This document shows, piece by piece, positions 17,099 to 26,507 of a DNA stretch of 64,000 bases. Positions within the stretch are counted from its first letter, which is position 1. The number at the start of each line of letters is the position of its first letter. The notes under the pieces were generated by a model. The model saw only the letters and a list, made by a program, of their open reading frames with translations. It searched no databases and was not told the origin of the DNA. The stretch spans positions 1,283,887 through 1,347,886 of the forward strand of contig CAVVCQ010000008.1 of NCBI GenBank assembly GCA_963746805.1, in the 5' to 3' direction. The stretch comes from DATHTC01 sp963746805 (lineage in GTDB: Bacteria; Actinomycetota; Thermoleophilia; Gaiellales; Gaiellaceae). The position numbers were made by a program, and so were the translations under genes.

Positions 17099-18283
17099 AT
17101 GCGCTTCATCAAGTCTCTGTTCCTCGTCGCCGTTCTGGCCGCCGTCGTGGTGCCGAACGCGATGGCGTTCCGGTTCACGGACGCGGCCCGGAACACGCCG
17201 ACCGGTGTGACCGGGCAGGCGTACAACCACCCGCTCTCGTTCGCCGGCGGCTGCAACCTCGTGACGGTCTTCATCGGCCCCGGCTCGCTGCCGCCGGGCC
17301 TGCAGGTCGTTGGCTCGCCGAGGGACGACTCGCAGGACGGCTGGCGCATCGAGGGGACGCCGACGCAGGCGGGGACGTTCACCTTCTGGATCAACGCCAA
17401 GAGCGGCGTGCCCGAGTGCCAGTCGGCAGCCGACACGACCGAGGAAGAGTGGACGATGCGGATCTCGCCTGGCCTCGCGATCGAGGGCCCCGGGCTCCCC
17501 GTCGGCACGCAGAACGTCGCGTATCCGAACCAGCAGCTGACCGCGGTTGGCGGCGGCACACAGTCGTGGTCGATCGCTACGGGGGCGCTTCCGGCGGGCC
17601 TCGCGCTCTCGTCGAGCGGCCTGATCTCCGGGACGCCGACCGAGGTCGTCCAGGGCAAGCCCGTCGGGATCCGGGTCGCGGACACGAGCGGGCGCTCGGC
17701 GGTGCGCACCTACGAGCTCAGCATCCGCGCCCCGCTCGCGGTTGCGGTCACGCCGGCGCAGCCGCCGATCGCGCAGATCCAGCAACCCTTCAAGTTCGGC
17801 CCGTTCGTCCCGACAGGCGGTGCCGGGCCCTACACGCTGACGCTCGCCTCGGGGACGCCGCCGGCTGGTGTCACCCTGGTCCCGGCGACAGGATCACTCG
17901 AGGGCACGCCGACGCAGGCCGGGACCTTCCGCGTCGTCGTCCGGACGACCGACGCCGAGGGACGGGTGGTCGACACGCCGGTGACGATCCAGATCGCCTC
18001 CCCGGTCTCGATCAGGACGACGCGCATTCCAGCACTCAAGTCCGGGCGGTTCTACACGCTCACACTCCGGACGACCGGAGGCGTGCCCATCGTCCGCCTG
18101 GGCGTGAACACGATGAACTGGAGGGTCGTCTCCGGGAAGCTGCCGCTCGGGCTCCGGCTCAACACGCGCACGGGCAAGCTCATCGGCACGCCCAGGAAGC
18201 CCGGCACCTACCGGTTCACGATCGGGGTCACGGACAAGTTCAAGTCGACGGACACGCAGGCGTACGTCCTCACCGTCAAGTAG
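17099..18283 (+). CDS. secreted protein with four He_PIG (putative Ig) repeats
   Basis: 394 residues. The signal peptide (KSLFLVAVLAAVVVPNAMA) ends before FRFTDAARN. Four repeats share the PPGL..............G.I.GTPT.AGTF pattern of He_PIG domains (LPPGLQV..IEGTPTQAGTF; LPAGLAL..ISGTPTEV; PPAGVTL..LEGTPTQAGTF; LPLGLRL..LIGTPRKPGTY). It is probably an extracellular adhesin-like or matrix protein. GGGGACC precedes the ATG. A hairpin follows the stop. Confidence 0.85.
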   Translation: MRFIKSLFLVAVLAAVVVPNAMAFRFTDAARNTPTGVTGQAYNHPLSFAGGCNLVTVFIGPGSLPPGLQVVGSPRDDSQDGWRIEGTPTQAGTFTFWINAKSGVPECQSAADTTEEEWTMRISPGLAIEGPGLPVGTQNVAYPNQQLTAVGGGTQSWSIATGALPAGLALSSSGLISGTPTEVVQGKPVGIRVADTSGRSAVRTYELSIRAPLAVAVTPAQPPIAQIQQPFKFGPFVPTGGAGPYTLTLASGTPPAGVTLVPATGSLEGTPTQAGTFRVVVRTTDAEGRVVDTPVTIQIASPVSIRTTRIPALKSGRFYTLTLRTTGGVPIVRLGVNTMNWRVVSGKLPLGLRLNTRTGKLIGTPRKPGTYRFTIGVTDKFKSTDTQAYVLTVK

Positions 18284-18304
18284 CGGCGGGGCAGCACGCG
18301 TACT

Positions 18305-18334
18305 CGAACGGGCCGCCTCAGCGCGGCCCGTTCG
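18305..18334. terminator. bidirectional hairpin terminator between convergent genes
   Basis: Perfect 12-base-pair arms (CGAACGGGCCGC / GCGGCCCGTTCG) with a 6-base loop, between the He_PIG gene and the convergent glycosyltransferase, overlapping the stop of the latter. There is no T-run on either side, so function is inferred from position and stem strength. Confidence 0.55.
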
Positions 18335-19184
18335 CGTTCTCCAGCACCGCCACGTAGTACTCGCCGAGCCGCCGCCGGTGCAGGTGGCGGTCGAAGTAGT
18401 CGCGTCCGTTCCGGGCGATCTGCTCCCGGCGCTCGTCATCGCGCACGAGCTCGGCGCACACGTCCCCGAGGTCGGAGAGGTCGGCACGGCAGTAGACGAG
18501 TTGGACGCCGTCGACGAGCGGCTCCGGAAGGCGGACGCCGTGTGGCCGCGCGACGACGCAGGAGCCCACGGCGAAGGCGTCCACGAGCCGCGTGCAGAAG
18601 TCGCCGCCGCCCGGCATGTCGACGCAGACCTTCGTGCGCGCGACGTCGACGAGGTGCCGGCGGTAGGGGACCTTGGGCGGTCCGCCCGGGTAGCGGAAGA
18701 GGCCTCCCTCGAACCGGAAGTCCTCACGCTCCGCCAGCCGCTCGACGGCCTCGCGGCGGATCTCCTCGCTGCCCCGGCTCATGCCGAAGCGCGCGTAGAC
18801 GTCGTGGCGGAACCGGCGCAGCGCTCGCAGCCGGCGCAGGAAGGGGAGATAGCGGTAGGCGACGTCGTTCGCGAGGGTGTAACCGCCCGGGACGACGTTC
18901 TCGCGACCGTAGCCTTCGTTCGCGTACTGGAACTTGAAGTAGACGAGCGACCGGTCGGCCGCCTCCTCCACGATCTCGTCGCTGTCGTGCGTGTCGAAGG
19001 CCACCTCACGGCCGTCCGCCAGCTCCGCGAGCAGCACGCGGGTGCCCCAGGGCTGGGAGAAGTGCTCGTACCGCAGCTGCGCCCCTGCGTGGCGTAGACC
19101 CTTCAGCACCTGTGCGTCCCAGAAGTGCGTTCCGGGCCCCGGCTCCTGGATCGGCCACCGGATCGTCGGCGCCTCCGCGCTCAC
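18318..19184 (-). CDS. glycosyltransferase family 1-like protein
   Basis: 288 residues from a GTG overlapping the enolase-family stop (GTGA). The C-terminal part (VCVDMPGGGDFCTRLVDAFAVGSCVVAR, YFDRHLHRRRLGEYY) matches the C-terminal lobe of exostosin/GT1-like enzymes that bind nucleotide sugar. The N-terminal half is shorter than in standard GT-B enzymes and includes VAFDTHDSDEIVEEA. Product unknown. Confidence 0.65.
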   Translation of the reverse strand: MSAEAPTIRWPIQEPGPGTHFWDAQVLKGLRHAGAQLRYEHFSQPWGTRVLLAELADGREVAFDTHDSDEIVEEAADRSLVYFKFQYANEGYGRENVVPGGYTLANDVAYRYLPFLRRLRALRRFRHDVYARFGMSRGSEEIRREAVERLAEREDFRFEGGLFRYPGGPPKVPYRRHLVDVARTKVCVDMPGGGDFCTRLVDAFAVGSCVVARPHGVRLPEPLVDGVQLVYCRADLSDLGDVCAELVRDDERREQIARNGRDYFDRHLHRRRLGEYYVAVLENANGPR

Positions 19185-20353
19185 CCCCGCGGCCACGGGT
19201 GCGCGCGCAGCACGTCCTCGTCGACCGTCACGCCCCACCCCGGGCCTGAGGGGACGACGACCGCGCCGTCGCGCACCTCGGGTGACCAGCCGCCTGCGAG
19301 CTCGTCCCGCCACGGCACGTCGTCGACGTCGAGCTCGAGGATGCGGACGTTCGGGATCGCGGCGCACCACTGGGCGGCGATCGCCGTCGCGAGGTGGCTG
19401 TAGTAGTTGTGCGGCGCGCAGGACACCTCGTACGTCTCGGCCAGGTCCGCGATCTTCTTGGCCTGGTGGAAGCCGTTCCAGATCACGTCCACCGAGGCGA
19501 CGTCGAGCGCGCCGGCCTCGAGGTACGGCCGGAAGCCGCGCACGGTGTAGAGGTTCTCGCCGGAGCAGACCGGCATCGGCAGGCTGCGGCGGACGTGGGC
19601 GAGCGCGCCGGGGTCGTAGAGGTCGACCTCGAGCCAGAGCAGGTCGAACGGCTCGAGCGCGCGGCCGACGCGGATCACGCCCTCCGGTTCGAGGTTGAAG
19701 TTCAGGTCGACGACCGGCCTGGCTCGGCCGTCCGTCCCTCCCTCGAACGCCTCGAGCAGCCGGACGAGCGCCTCGGTGATCTCGCCGGAGCGCATCGTCC
19801 CGCCGCCGGCGCCGAACCCGGGCATGAGCACCTGAGGCTCCTCGCCGGGGACGACGATGTTCGTCTTGAAGGCCCCGTAGCCGCGCTCCACGACCTCGCG
19901 GCCGAGCGCCACCACATCGTCGTAGGAGGCGAGCTTCGGCGTGCCCGTGACCTCCCAGGCGCGGGCGCGCGTCGTGCCGCAGTGCGACCAGTACGCCGGG
20001 ACGGACTCGCGGGTCGGGCCGCCGAAGAGCTCGTGCACCGCGATCCCGAGTGCCCGGGCCTTCAGGTCGAGGAACGCGTTCTCGATCCCGGCGAGCGCCT
20101 TCTGGATCACCGACCCGGGGCTCTGCCGCGTGTGCCGGTAGAGGTCCCAGTAGATCGCCTCGACGGCGCGCGGGTCCCGTCCGACGACCACCGGGGCGAG
20201 GTCCTCGACGATCCCGGCGAGGCCGCGCGGAGACCCGTGCGAGTCGGTGACCTCCGCCCAGCCGACCGAGCCGTCGTCGGCCGTCGCCTTCACGAAGATC
20301 CACGGCCGCCAGCCGGCGTCGCAGAAGAGCGTCTCGAGGGAAGCGAGCCTCAC
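19181..20353 (-). CDS. enolase-superfamily sugar-acid dehydratase (mandelate racemase-like)
   Basis: About 390 residues from a GTG overlapping the membrane gene stop. Barrel ligands follow the superfamily order: VVDLNFNLEPEG, LWLEVDLYDP, and VCSGENLYTVRGF, with a base near NVASVDVIWNG and CAPHNYYSHLA. This resembles the galactonate/gluconate-type dehydratases (His in the APHN loop). It would dehydrate an aldonic acid to a 2-keto-3-deoxy acid. Its location between a glycosyltransferase and a membrane glycosyltransferase is unusual for a catabolic enzyme. Confidence 0.8.
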   Translation of the reverse strand: MRLASLETLFCDAGWRPWIFVKATADDGSVGWAEVTDSHGSPRGLAGIVEDLAPVVVGRDPRAVEAIYWDLYRHTRQSPGSVIQKALAGIENAFLDLKARALGIAVHELFGGPTRESVPAYWSHCGTTRARAWEVTGTPKLASYDDVVALGREVVERGYGAFKTNIVVPGEEPQVLMPGFGAGGGTMRSGEITEALVRLLEAFEGGTDGRARPVVDLNFNLEPEGVIRVGRALEPFDLLWLEVDLYDPGALAHVRRSLPMPVCSGENLYTVRGFRPYLEAGALDVASVDVIWNGFHQAKKIADLAETYEVSCAPHNYYSHLATAIAAQWCAAIPNVRILELDVDDVPWRDELAGGWSPEVRDGAVVVPSGPGWGVTVDEDVLRAHPWPRG

Positions 20354-21978
20354 GCGGCAGGAGGATACGGTGCCGCCGCGCCTCTTCCTGCGACCGTCCG
20401 TCCGAGGACCGCGACAAAGAGGAGCATTGCGACGGGCAGGAACGGCGCCGCGTAGTTCCGGTCCGGGGGGAAGCCGAGCGCCGTGAGGAGCAGGATCGCG
20501 GCCGAGGCGGCGGCAAGGACGAGCGGCACAGCGAGGCCGCGCGGCCGCTGTAGGAGCCAGAGCATGGCGGCGGCGAGCACCCACCAGGCGAGCGCCGGCG
20601 TGAGCCGCATCATCGCCCGCAGCACCGGCTCGCCGCGGTGGCGCGCGCCGCGGGAGAGCTGCGCGAGCCGGTCGATGACGATCGCGTGGAGCTCCTCGTA
20701 GCGGCGGTCGTCGTCGGGATCGTCCCAGTCGAGGTCGCGCTTCTCGTACGGGCTCCAGAGCACGCCGGTGCGCGGGTAGAGGCCGCCGACGATGCGGAAG
20801 TGCGGCTCGGGCGCGGTCAGGGCCCAGTTGTTGACGAGGGCGATCGACGCGACCGCCCCGGGGTCGTCCTTCGACGGCGGCGGCGGCAACGGGTCGCCGG
20901 GCTCGCGCAGGACGCCGACCCAGCCGGCGCCCGGCGGGCCGCTGTAGCGCGCGAAGGCCAGCTCGCGCAGCGAGTCCAGGACGCCGCTCGCGTAGGCGCC
21001 GGGATGGGCGCGCACGGCCTCCCGGCCGACGGCCTGGAGCTGCGCGTAGTCGTCGTCCCAGCCCCAGACCCGGTCGGACATGGCGATCAGGTCGTCGAAG
21101 GGCCAGGTCTCGCCGAGCGCGAGCACCTCGTCGGCGGTCAGGCCGAGCGTGCGGTACGGCTCGAGGCGGAGGAGGTCGCGCTCGATGGCGGACGCGAGCT
21201 CCCTCGTCGCCGGTCCGTTCGACCGCTCCACGATCCCGTCGTCGACGTAGGCCCGGTACGTCGGGATCCCGGCGCCGCCGCCTCGGCCGATCGCGAAGTC
21301 GTCGAAGCGCACGGCGTTGAACGACGCGTATGCGACGAGCGGGAGCACGGCGGCCGCGAGGAAGGCTCCCGCGAGCGCGAGCCTCGTCCGCCAGGAGTGG
21401 CTCACGACGAGGGGGAGCAGGACCAGGAGGAGGAGCGGCAGGCCGGAGGGGCGCGCCAGCACCGCGAGGGCGACGGTGCCGCCGACGAGCGCGAACCGCG
21501 CGGGCGACGGCGCCGCGGCCGCCCGGGCGCAGAGCCACGCGGACAGCGCGAGGGCGAGGCCGAACACCGGGTCGCTCCCCACCTGCCGGAAGAAGAGCCC
21601 GTACGTGGGCGGGACGACCAGGAACGCGGCGAGCACGATCGCCGCGAGGCGGCCGTGGAACCGCGCGGTCGCCGTCCAGAGGACGACCGCGGCGGCGTAG
21701 AGCACGCCTGCGACCACCTCGGCGAGATGGGCGCCGCCGACCTGCAGGACCGGCCCGAAGACGAGCGGCGCGAGCGGTGCGCGCGCGATCATCAGCGACG
21801 GGAACAGCGGCTCGTCGCGGAAGGCCTCGTGCCACCAGATGACGTAGTCCTGCCAGTCGCGGCCGGCGGCCAGCGGCCAGACGAAGCTCTGCACCGCGAA
21901 CGAGCCGAGCGCGGCGAGGCCGACGAGGGCCGCGCCGGGGCGGCCGTCGAGCGAGAGGAGCGTGCGCAGTGGCCTCAT
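20350..21978 (-). CDS. GT-C-type membrane glycosyltransferase, paralogue of 59941-61575
   Basis: 542 residues with 10-12 membrane helices. The first external loop (WPLAAGRDWQDYVIWWHEAF) has the early acidic residues of GT-C enzymes. A long extracytoplasmic segment includes RFDDFAIGRGGGAGIPTYRAYVDD and VREAVRAHPGAYASGVLDS. The same segment recurs in the protein at 59941-61575 (RYDEWGLARGGKAVIP, VKEHPGAYASGVLDT), so the two are paralogues. TATCCT lies 11 bases before the ATG. Confidence 0.75.
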   Translation of the reverse strand: MRPLRTLLSLDGRPGAALVGLAALGSFAVQSFVWPLAAGRDWQDYVIWWHEAFRDEPLFPSLMIARAPLAPLVFGPVLQVGGAHLAEVVAGVLYAAAVVLWTATARFHGRLAAIVLAAFLVVPPTYGLFFRQVGSDPVFGLALALSAWLCARAAAAPSPARFALVGGTVALAVLARPSGLPLLLLVLLPLVVSHSWRTRLALAGAFLAAAVLPLVAYASFNAVRFDDFAIGRGGGAGIPTYRAYVDDGIVERSNGPATRELASAIERDLLRLEPYRTLGLTADEVLALGETWPFDDLIAMSDRVWGWDDDYAQLQAVGREAVRAHPGAYASGVLDSLRELAFARYSGPPGAGWVGVLREPGDPLPPPPSKDDPGAVASIALVNNWALTAPEPHFRIVGGLYPRTGVLWSPYEKRDLDWDDPDDDRRYEELHAIVIDRLAQLSRGARHRGEPVLRAMMRLTPALAWWVLAAAMLWLLQRPRGLAVPLVLAAASAAILLLTALGFPPDRNYAAPFLPVAMLLFVAVLGRTVAGRGAAAPYPPAA

Positions 21979-22000
21979 GGGCGGGCCGGAGGATACGCGG

Positions 22001-22036
22001 CGGCCGGGGCGGCGCCGACCCGCGCCGCCCCGGCCG
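22001..22036 (-). terminator. strong GC hairpin after the Ig-repeat gene
   Basis: Perfect 14-base-pair arms (CGGCCGGGGCGGCG / CGCCGCCCCGGCCG) with an 8-base loop, 7 bases past the stop of the gene ending at 22044. It has no T-run, common in very GC-rich actinobacteria. Confidence 0.6.
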
Positions 22037-22043
22037 TGTCCGA

Positions 22044-23437
22044 CTAGCCGCGGACCGTCCGCACCTGCACGAGTCGCCGGGACGAGACGCCGGCGAGGAC
22101 GTTCTCGCCCTGCTTACGGGCGCGGACGAAGAACTGGACCGCCTTGCCGTTGAGCGGGAAGCTCGACCGCGGGGTCACCTGGAGGATCACCCAGCCGTCC
22201 TGCCGCGTCGCGGTCTCCGGCGGCGTGCTCGTCACGAGCGGCGTCGAGCGGACGAACACGAGCGCGTCGCGGACGACGTTGCCGCGCGTGTCGGCGACCC
22301 GGAACTGCACCGTGATCGGCGCGCGGCTGCGCACCGGGTTCGGGTTGAACCGGACCGTCTCGACGACGAGCCGCTCCGGCAGCGTGACGCTCGTCACGGG
22401 GATCGAGACGCGCCCGCTCGGAAGCCGGATCGCGCCGGCCGGGAAGCCCGGTGGCGATCACCTCGGTCGGATTCGAGTTCGCCGACGCGGAGCCGACGGC
22501 GTTCCGCGCGGTCACGACCACGCGCAGCCGGTTCCCGACGTCGTCGTTCGCGACGATCCGCGTCTGGCCGGTCTCGCCCGGGATGTTCGTGCACGAGGCG
22601 CCGGCCGAGTTGCACCGCTGCCACTGGTACGTGAACGAGGTCGGGCTGTTCGACCAGGTGCCGTTCGCCGCCGTCAGGGTCTGACCCGCCTGCGGGGTGC
22701 CGCTGATCGTCGGGGCCGCCGTGTTGGCGGGTGCCGCGCCGGCGGCCTGGACGACGTCGCTCGCGGACGAGACCGCCGAGCTCGAGCCGCCGGCGTTCGA
22801 CGCCGTGACCAGGACGCGGAGCCGGCTGCCCTGGTCGCCCGCGGTGAGGATGCGGCTCTGCGCGTTCTCGCCGGGAATGTTCGCGCAGGACGCGCCGTCC
22901 GCGTTGCACCGCTGCCACTGGTAGGCGTACGAGGTCGGGGTGTTGGCCCACTGGCCGCGGTCGGTCGTCAGCGTCTGGCCGACGCGCGCCGTCCCGGTGA
23001 TCCCCGGGAGCTGCGTGCTCGCGGGGGCCACCGCGGCCTGGACGACCGCCGTGACCGCGGAGAAGGCAGGCGTGCTGGCGCCGTCGGCGTTCGACGCGGT
23101 GACGCGGACGCGGAGCGTGTCGCCCAGGTCGTCGGCAGTGATGTCGCGGACGTTCGACGGTCTCGCCGCCGATGTTCACGCAGCTCACCCCGCTCGCGTT
23201 GCAGCGCTGCCACTGGAACGCGTACGACGTCGCGCCGTTCGACCAGTCGCCCCGCTCGGCGGTGAGGCGCTCCCCGACGCGTGCGACCCCCGAGATCGTC
23301 GGCGGCGAGCCGTTGACGGGTGGCGCCTGAGCCGCGGCCTGCGCGTCGCCGGCCGCGCCGGCGCCGAGTCCCGCCAGGGCCGCCCCGATGACGATCCCGA
23401 CCGCGACGCCTGCGATCGATCCGATTCGCTTCTTCAT
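22044..23437 (-). CDS. secreted protein with three ~90-residue Ig-like repeats, frameshifted twice
   Basis: A signal peptide (MKKRIGSIAGVAVGIVIGAALAG) is followed by three repeats with the consensus P.ISG.A..GQTLT...G.W.N..TSY.YQWQRCN..GASC.NIPGE...R......G..LRV.VTA.NA.G, then a different C-terminal ~110-residue domain (FNPNPVRSRAPITVQFRV). Single extra bases near 23157 and 22440 break the frame. GAGGGGGAA precedes the ATG and TAGCGT (23466-23471) is a probable -10 box, giving a ~30-base leader. Each repeat has two cysteines spaced for an intradomain disulfide. Confidence 0.8.
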
Positions 23438-23493
23438 TGATTCCCCCTCGTGGCTGGACGGGAGGACGCTAGATCACGCTGCGATGGAAACTG

Positions 23494-24234
23494 TTAAGTC
23501 GGACGGAACGGCGCGCGAGGCACCGACGTCAGCGACGCGTCGCCGGACGCGAGCAGGCCCTCGGCCCGCTCCCAGTCGTCCTCGTCGTCGATGTTGAAGC
23601 CCTCGAGGCCCTCCGTGAGATAGGGCGCGACGACGCGGCCCTCGCGCGTGCCGTAGGCGGTGACGGCGCGCGTCCAGGCGATCTCGAGCGCGCTGTTCTG
23701 GACGTAGACCTCCGGGAGCGCCTGGTACTGCCCCGCGTGCCACGCCTCGTCGAGGTGCGACTGATCGAGGAGCGGCTGCATCACCCGGCCGTCGAGCATC
23801 CACATCTTCCCGGGGTGCTGCTTCACCCGCTCGACGGCACGGATCGAGTCGGCCTCCGGCGTCGCCAGGAGCTGCTCGAGGCCGCGCCGGAACGTCTCCG
23901 GGCCGCGGAACGGGTTCGTCGCGCGCACGAGCGCGAACAGGTCGTAGCGCTCGGGCAGGCGCTCGAGAAGGTCGGCGATCCACTCGATGTCGGGCGACGT
24001 CGACGTCGCGTACTCCGGCGGCCGCAGGAACGGGACGTCCGCGCCGTACCAGTGCGCGATCTCCGCCGTCCGGTGGTCGTCGGTCGAGCAGATCACGCGG
24101 TCGAACACGCCCGCCTGCTGCGCCGTGGCGATCGCGTACGCGAGCAGCGGGTGGCCGCCGAGACGGCGGATGTTCTTCCCGGGCACGCGCTCCGAGCCCG
24201 CACGCGCGGGGACGAGGGCTACGACGCTGGGCAC
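23494..24234 (-). CDS. CMP-sugar synthetase (acylneuraminate cytidylyltransferase family)
   Basis: 246 residues from GTG 24234. The N-terminus has the nucleotide-binding VALVPARAGSERVPGKNIRRLGGHPLLAYAI, characteristic of NeuA/KdsB enzymes, followed by STDDHRTAEIA and LVRATNPFRGPETFRR. It would activate a 2-keto-3-deoxy sugar acid as a CMP-sugar. It overlaps the ketopantoate-reductase-like gene by 16 bases. The NeuB and KdsC-like genes that normally accompany it are ten kilobases away at 33699-35287. Confidence 0.85.
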   Translation of the reverse strand: MPSVVALVPARAGSERVPGKNIRRLGGHPLLAYAIATAQQAGVFDRVICSTDDHRTAEIAHWYGADVPFLRPPEYATSTSPDIEWIADLLERLPERYDLFALVRATNPFRGPETFRRGLEQLLATPEADSIRAVERVKQHPGKMWMLDGRVMQPLLDQSHLDEAWHAGQYQALPEVYVQNSALEIAWTRAVTAYGTREGRVVAPYLTEGLEGFNIDDEDDWERAEGLLASGDASLTSVPRAPFRPT

Positions 24235-25052
24235 GTGGCGAGCACCTCCTCGAAGACGGGGGTCGGGACGCCGAGCCGCCGGCCCGCGCGGACGACGGCG
24301 CCCGCGACGGCGTCGAGCTCCGAGGGGCGGCCCGCGGCGACGTCGCGCGCCGTGGACGTGGTCAGCTCCGCCGGCAGGGACCCGACGATGCGCCACTGCT
24401 CGGCGAAGGTCGTCGAGGCGCCGTCCGCGGCTGCGACCGCGCACGCCTCGGCGACGGCGGCGCGAAGGCGCGGGTCGGCCCGCAGCTCGCCGACGTTCCG
24501 GCCCGTGGCGGCGGTGAGCAGGGCCAGCGGCCCCTGACGCGCGAGCTTCTCCCACAACACGTCCGCGTCGCTCCCGCCGAGCCGGACGTCGACTCCGGCC
24601 CGCGCGAGCGGCTCGGGGACGGAGTCGCCGGCCATCGTCACGACGGCCGCGGCGCGCTGCACGATCCGGGTCGGGCCCTCGCGCCACGCCTCCAGTCGCC
24701 CGATCGTCGCGGCCCGCACTGCGGCGAAGCGGCGGCGGAGCGCCGCCATGTGGTCGAGCCCGTTGAGGAGCGGCACGACGAGTGACGGCGCAACGGCGAC
24801 GCGGTCGAGCGCCTCGGGAAGGGCAGGCGCCTTCACCGTCACGAGGAGCAGGTCGACCGGCTCGGCCAGCGCTTCGGCCGCCTCTGGCCTGGCCCGGAGC
24901 TCCACGCCGTCGTGCTCGAGCGTCAGGCCGTCGCGCGCGATCAGTGCCGCTGTCTCGGCTCGCGCGACGCAGACGACGCGCTCGCCGGCGTGCGCCAGCC
25001 GGACGGCCAGCGACCCGCCCACGGCCCCAGGCCCGAGGACCGCCACGGTCAC
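24219..25052 (-). CDS. ketopantoate-reductase-family (ApbA/PanE) oxidoreductase
   Basis: 277 residues from a GTG overlapping the aldehyde dehydrogenase stop. N-terminal NAD(P) motif VAVLGPGAVGGSLAVRLAHAG, then LLLVTVKAPALPEAL and LLNGLDHMAALRR (lysine and asparagine of the family), and a C-terminal helical domain with ELTTSTARDVAAGRPSELDAVAG. Genuine PanE makes pantoate for coenzyme A, but here it lies between a cytidylyltransferase and an aldehyde dehydrogenase, so reduction of another 2-keto acid or sugar is possible. Confidence 0.8.
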   Translation of the reverse strand: MTVAVLGPGAVGGSLAVRLAHAGERVVCVARAETAALIARDGLTLEHDGVELRARPEAAEALAEPVDLLLVTVKAPALPEALDRVAVAPSLVVPLLNGLDHMAALRRRFAAVRAATIGRLEAWREGPTRIVQRAAAVVTMAGDSVPEPLARAGVDVRLGGSDADVLWEKLARQGPLALLTAATGRNVGELRADPRLRAAVAEACAVAAADGASTTFAEQWRIVGSLPAELTTSTARDVAAGRPSELDAVAGAVVRAGRRLGVPTPVFEEVLATCPAS

Positions 25053-26469
25053 GTCTGCGTCGGATCCGTCACGAGGTTCACGTACTTCCACTCCGAGTAG
25101 ACGTCGAGCGCCTCGACGCCGGCCTCGCGCCACCCCGTCCCGGAGCCCTTCACGCCGCCGAAACCCATGTGCGGCTCGCTCCCGTGGGTGCCGCCGTTGA
25201 CGACGACGACGCCCACGCGCGCCTCGTCGGCGAAGCGCATCGCCCGGTGGACGCTCGCCGTGTGGATCGCCGCGGTGAGGCCGTACGGCGAGTCGTTGAC
25301 GACGTCGATCGCCTCGTCGAAGTCGCGGACGCGGTAGAGGGTGGTCACGGGTCCGAAGAGCTCCGTGCAGGACAGCCACGCGTCGCGCGCCGCGCCCTCG
25401 ACCACGGTCGGGGCGAGGTACCAGCCGCGGTCGCCGACCCGCGTCCCGCCGCACACGATCGACGCACCCTCCTCTAGCGCGCGCTCGAGCGCCTCGAGCA
25501 GGCGGGCGAGCGATGCCTCCGAGATCACCGGCTCCGGCTCGAGCTCCGCCGCGCCCGCGAGCAGGCGCTCGCGGAAGTCGTCGTAGACCGCGTCGAAGAC
25601 GACGAGCCGGCTCGCCGCCGCACACCGCTGTCCCGCGTTCGAGAAGGCCGACGCGAGCGCCCAGCGGACGGCCCCGTCGAGGTCGGCGTCGTCGCAGACG
25701 ACGAGCGCGTTCTTGCCGCCGAGCTCCAGGCACACCTTCGCGAGGCGTCGCGACGCGACCTCGTTGATCGCGCGCCCGGTCGCGGCCGAGCCGGTGAACG
25801 AGACGAGGTCGACGTCGGGGTGTGCGACGAGGGCGGCGCCCGCCTCGTGCGCCGAGCCCCTGAACGACGTTGAGGACGCCCGCCGGGCAGCCCGCACTCG
25901 TGCGCGATCCGCGCGAACGCGTGAGCCGAGCCGGGCACCTCCTCCGACGGCTTCACCACCGCCGCGTTGCCGCAGAGCACGGCCGGGAACGCCTTCCAGG
26001 CGATGTTCGGCAGCGGCGTGTTGAACGACATCAGCAGCCCCGCGACACCGACCGGGACGCGGACGGCCGAGACGCTGCGGTGCGGCATGCTCGCCGTCGT
26101 CGTCCGGCCGTAGAGGCGCCGCCCCTCGCCGGCGACGAACAGCCCCATCTCGATCGCCGCGTCGGTCTCGCCGCGGGCGAGGGCCATGGACTTCCCCGTC
26201 TCGGCGGCGACGAGCTCGGACAGCTCCTCGCGCCGCTCGCGCATCGTCAGCGCGATCTCGCGGACGAGGTCGCCCCGCGCCACGGGCGTCTCGCGAGCCC
26301 AGGCCGGCTGAGCGCGCCGCGCCGCCTCGACGGCGCGCGCCACGTCCTCGGCGCCCGAGCGCGCGAAGCGGTACAGCGGCGTGCCGTCCGCCGGCCGCGC
26401 CTTCTCGAGCCACTCGCCCGAGACGGCCGGGGTGTCGGCTCCGTCGACGAGGTTCGGGACGTCGTCCAC
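25049..26469 (-). CDS. aldehyde dehydrogenase, frameshifted twice
   Basis: About 470 residues in total. N-terminal cofactor-binding SFNTPLPNIAWKAFPAVLCG and VVKPSEEVP; SFTGSAATGRAI loop; catalytic Glu in LELGGKNA and Cys in SNAGQRCAAASR; C-terminal GGTHGSEPHMGFGGVKGSG. Two extra bases near 25880 and 25852 flank a short stretch read as GVLNVVQGLG, which completes the family motif. The GTG at 26469 is preferred over an upstream ATG at 26499 because TATCCT is 8 bases upstream and the upstream ATG is part of the divergent promoter. It is first in the operon with the reductase and cytidylyltransferase. Confidence 0.85.
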
Positions 26470-26477
26470 GGCGAGCG

Positions 26478-26499
26478 AGGATAGCCCCGCGGCTAGCAT
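26478..26499. promoter_or_regulatory. divergent leaderless promoters
   Basis: Minus-strand TATCCT (26478-26483) is 8 bases before the ALDH GTG; plus-strand TAGCAT (26494-26499) is 8 bases before the fucosyltransferase GTG at 26508. Only 38 bases separate the two start codons. Confidence 0.55.
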
Positions 26500-26507
26500 C
26501 GCCCGCC

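Noticed and set aside
22044..23437. CRISPR or tandem DNA repeat in the Ig-repeat gene
   Set aside because: The periodicity is at the protein domain level (~90 residues); no short identical repeats with unique spacers.
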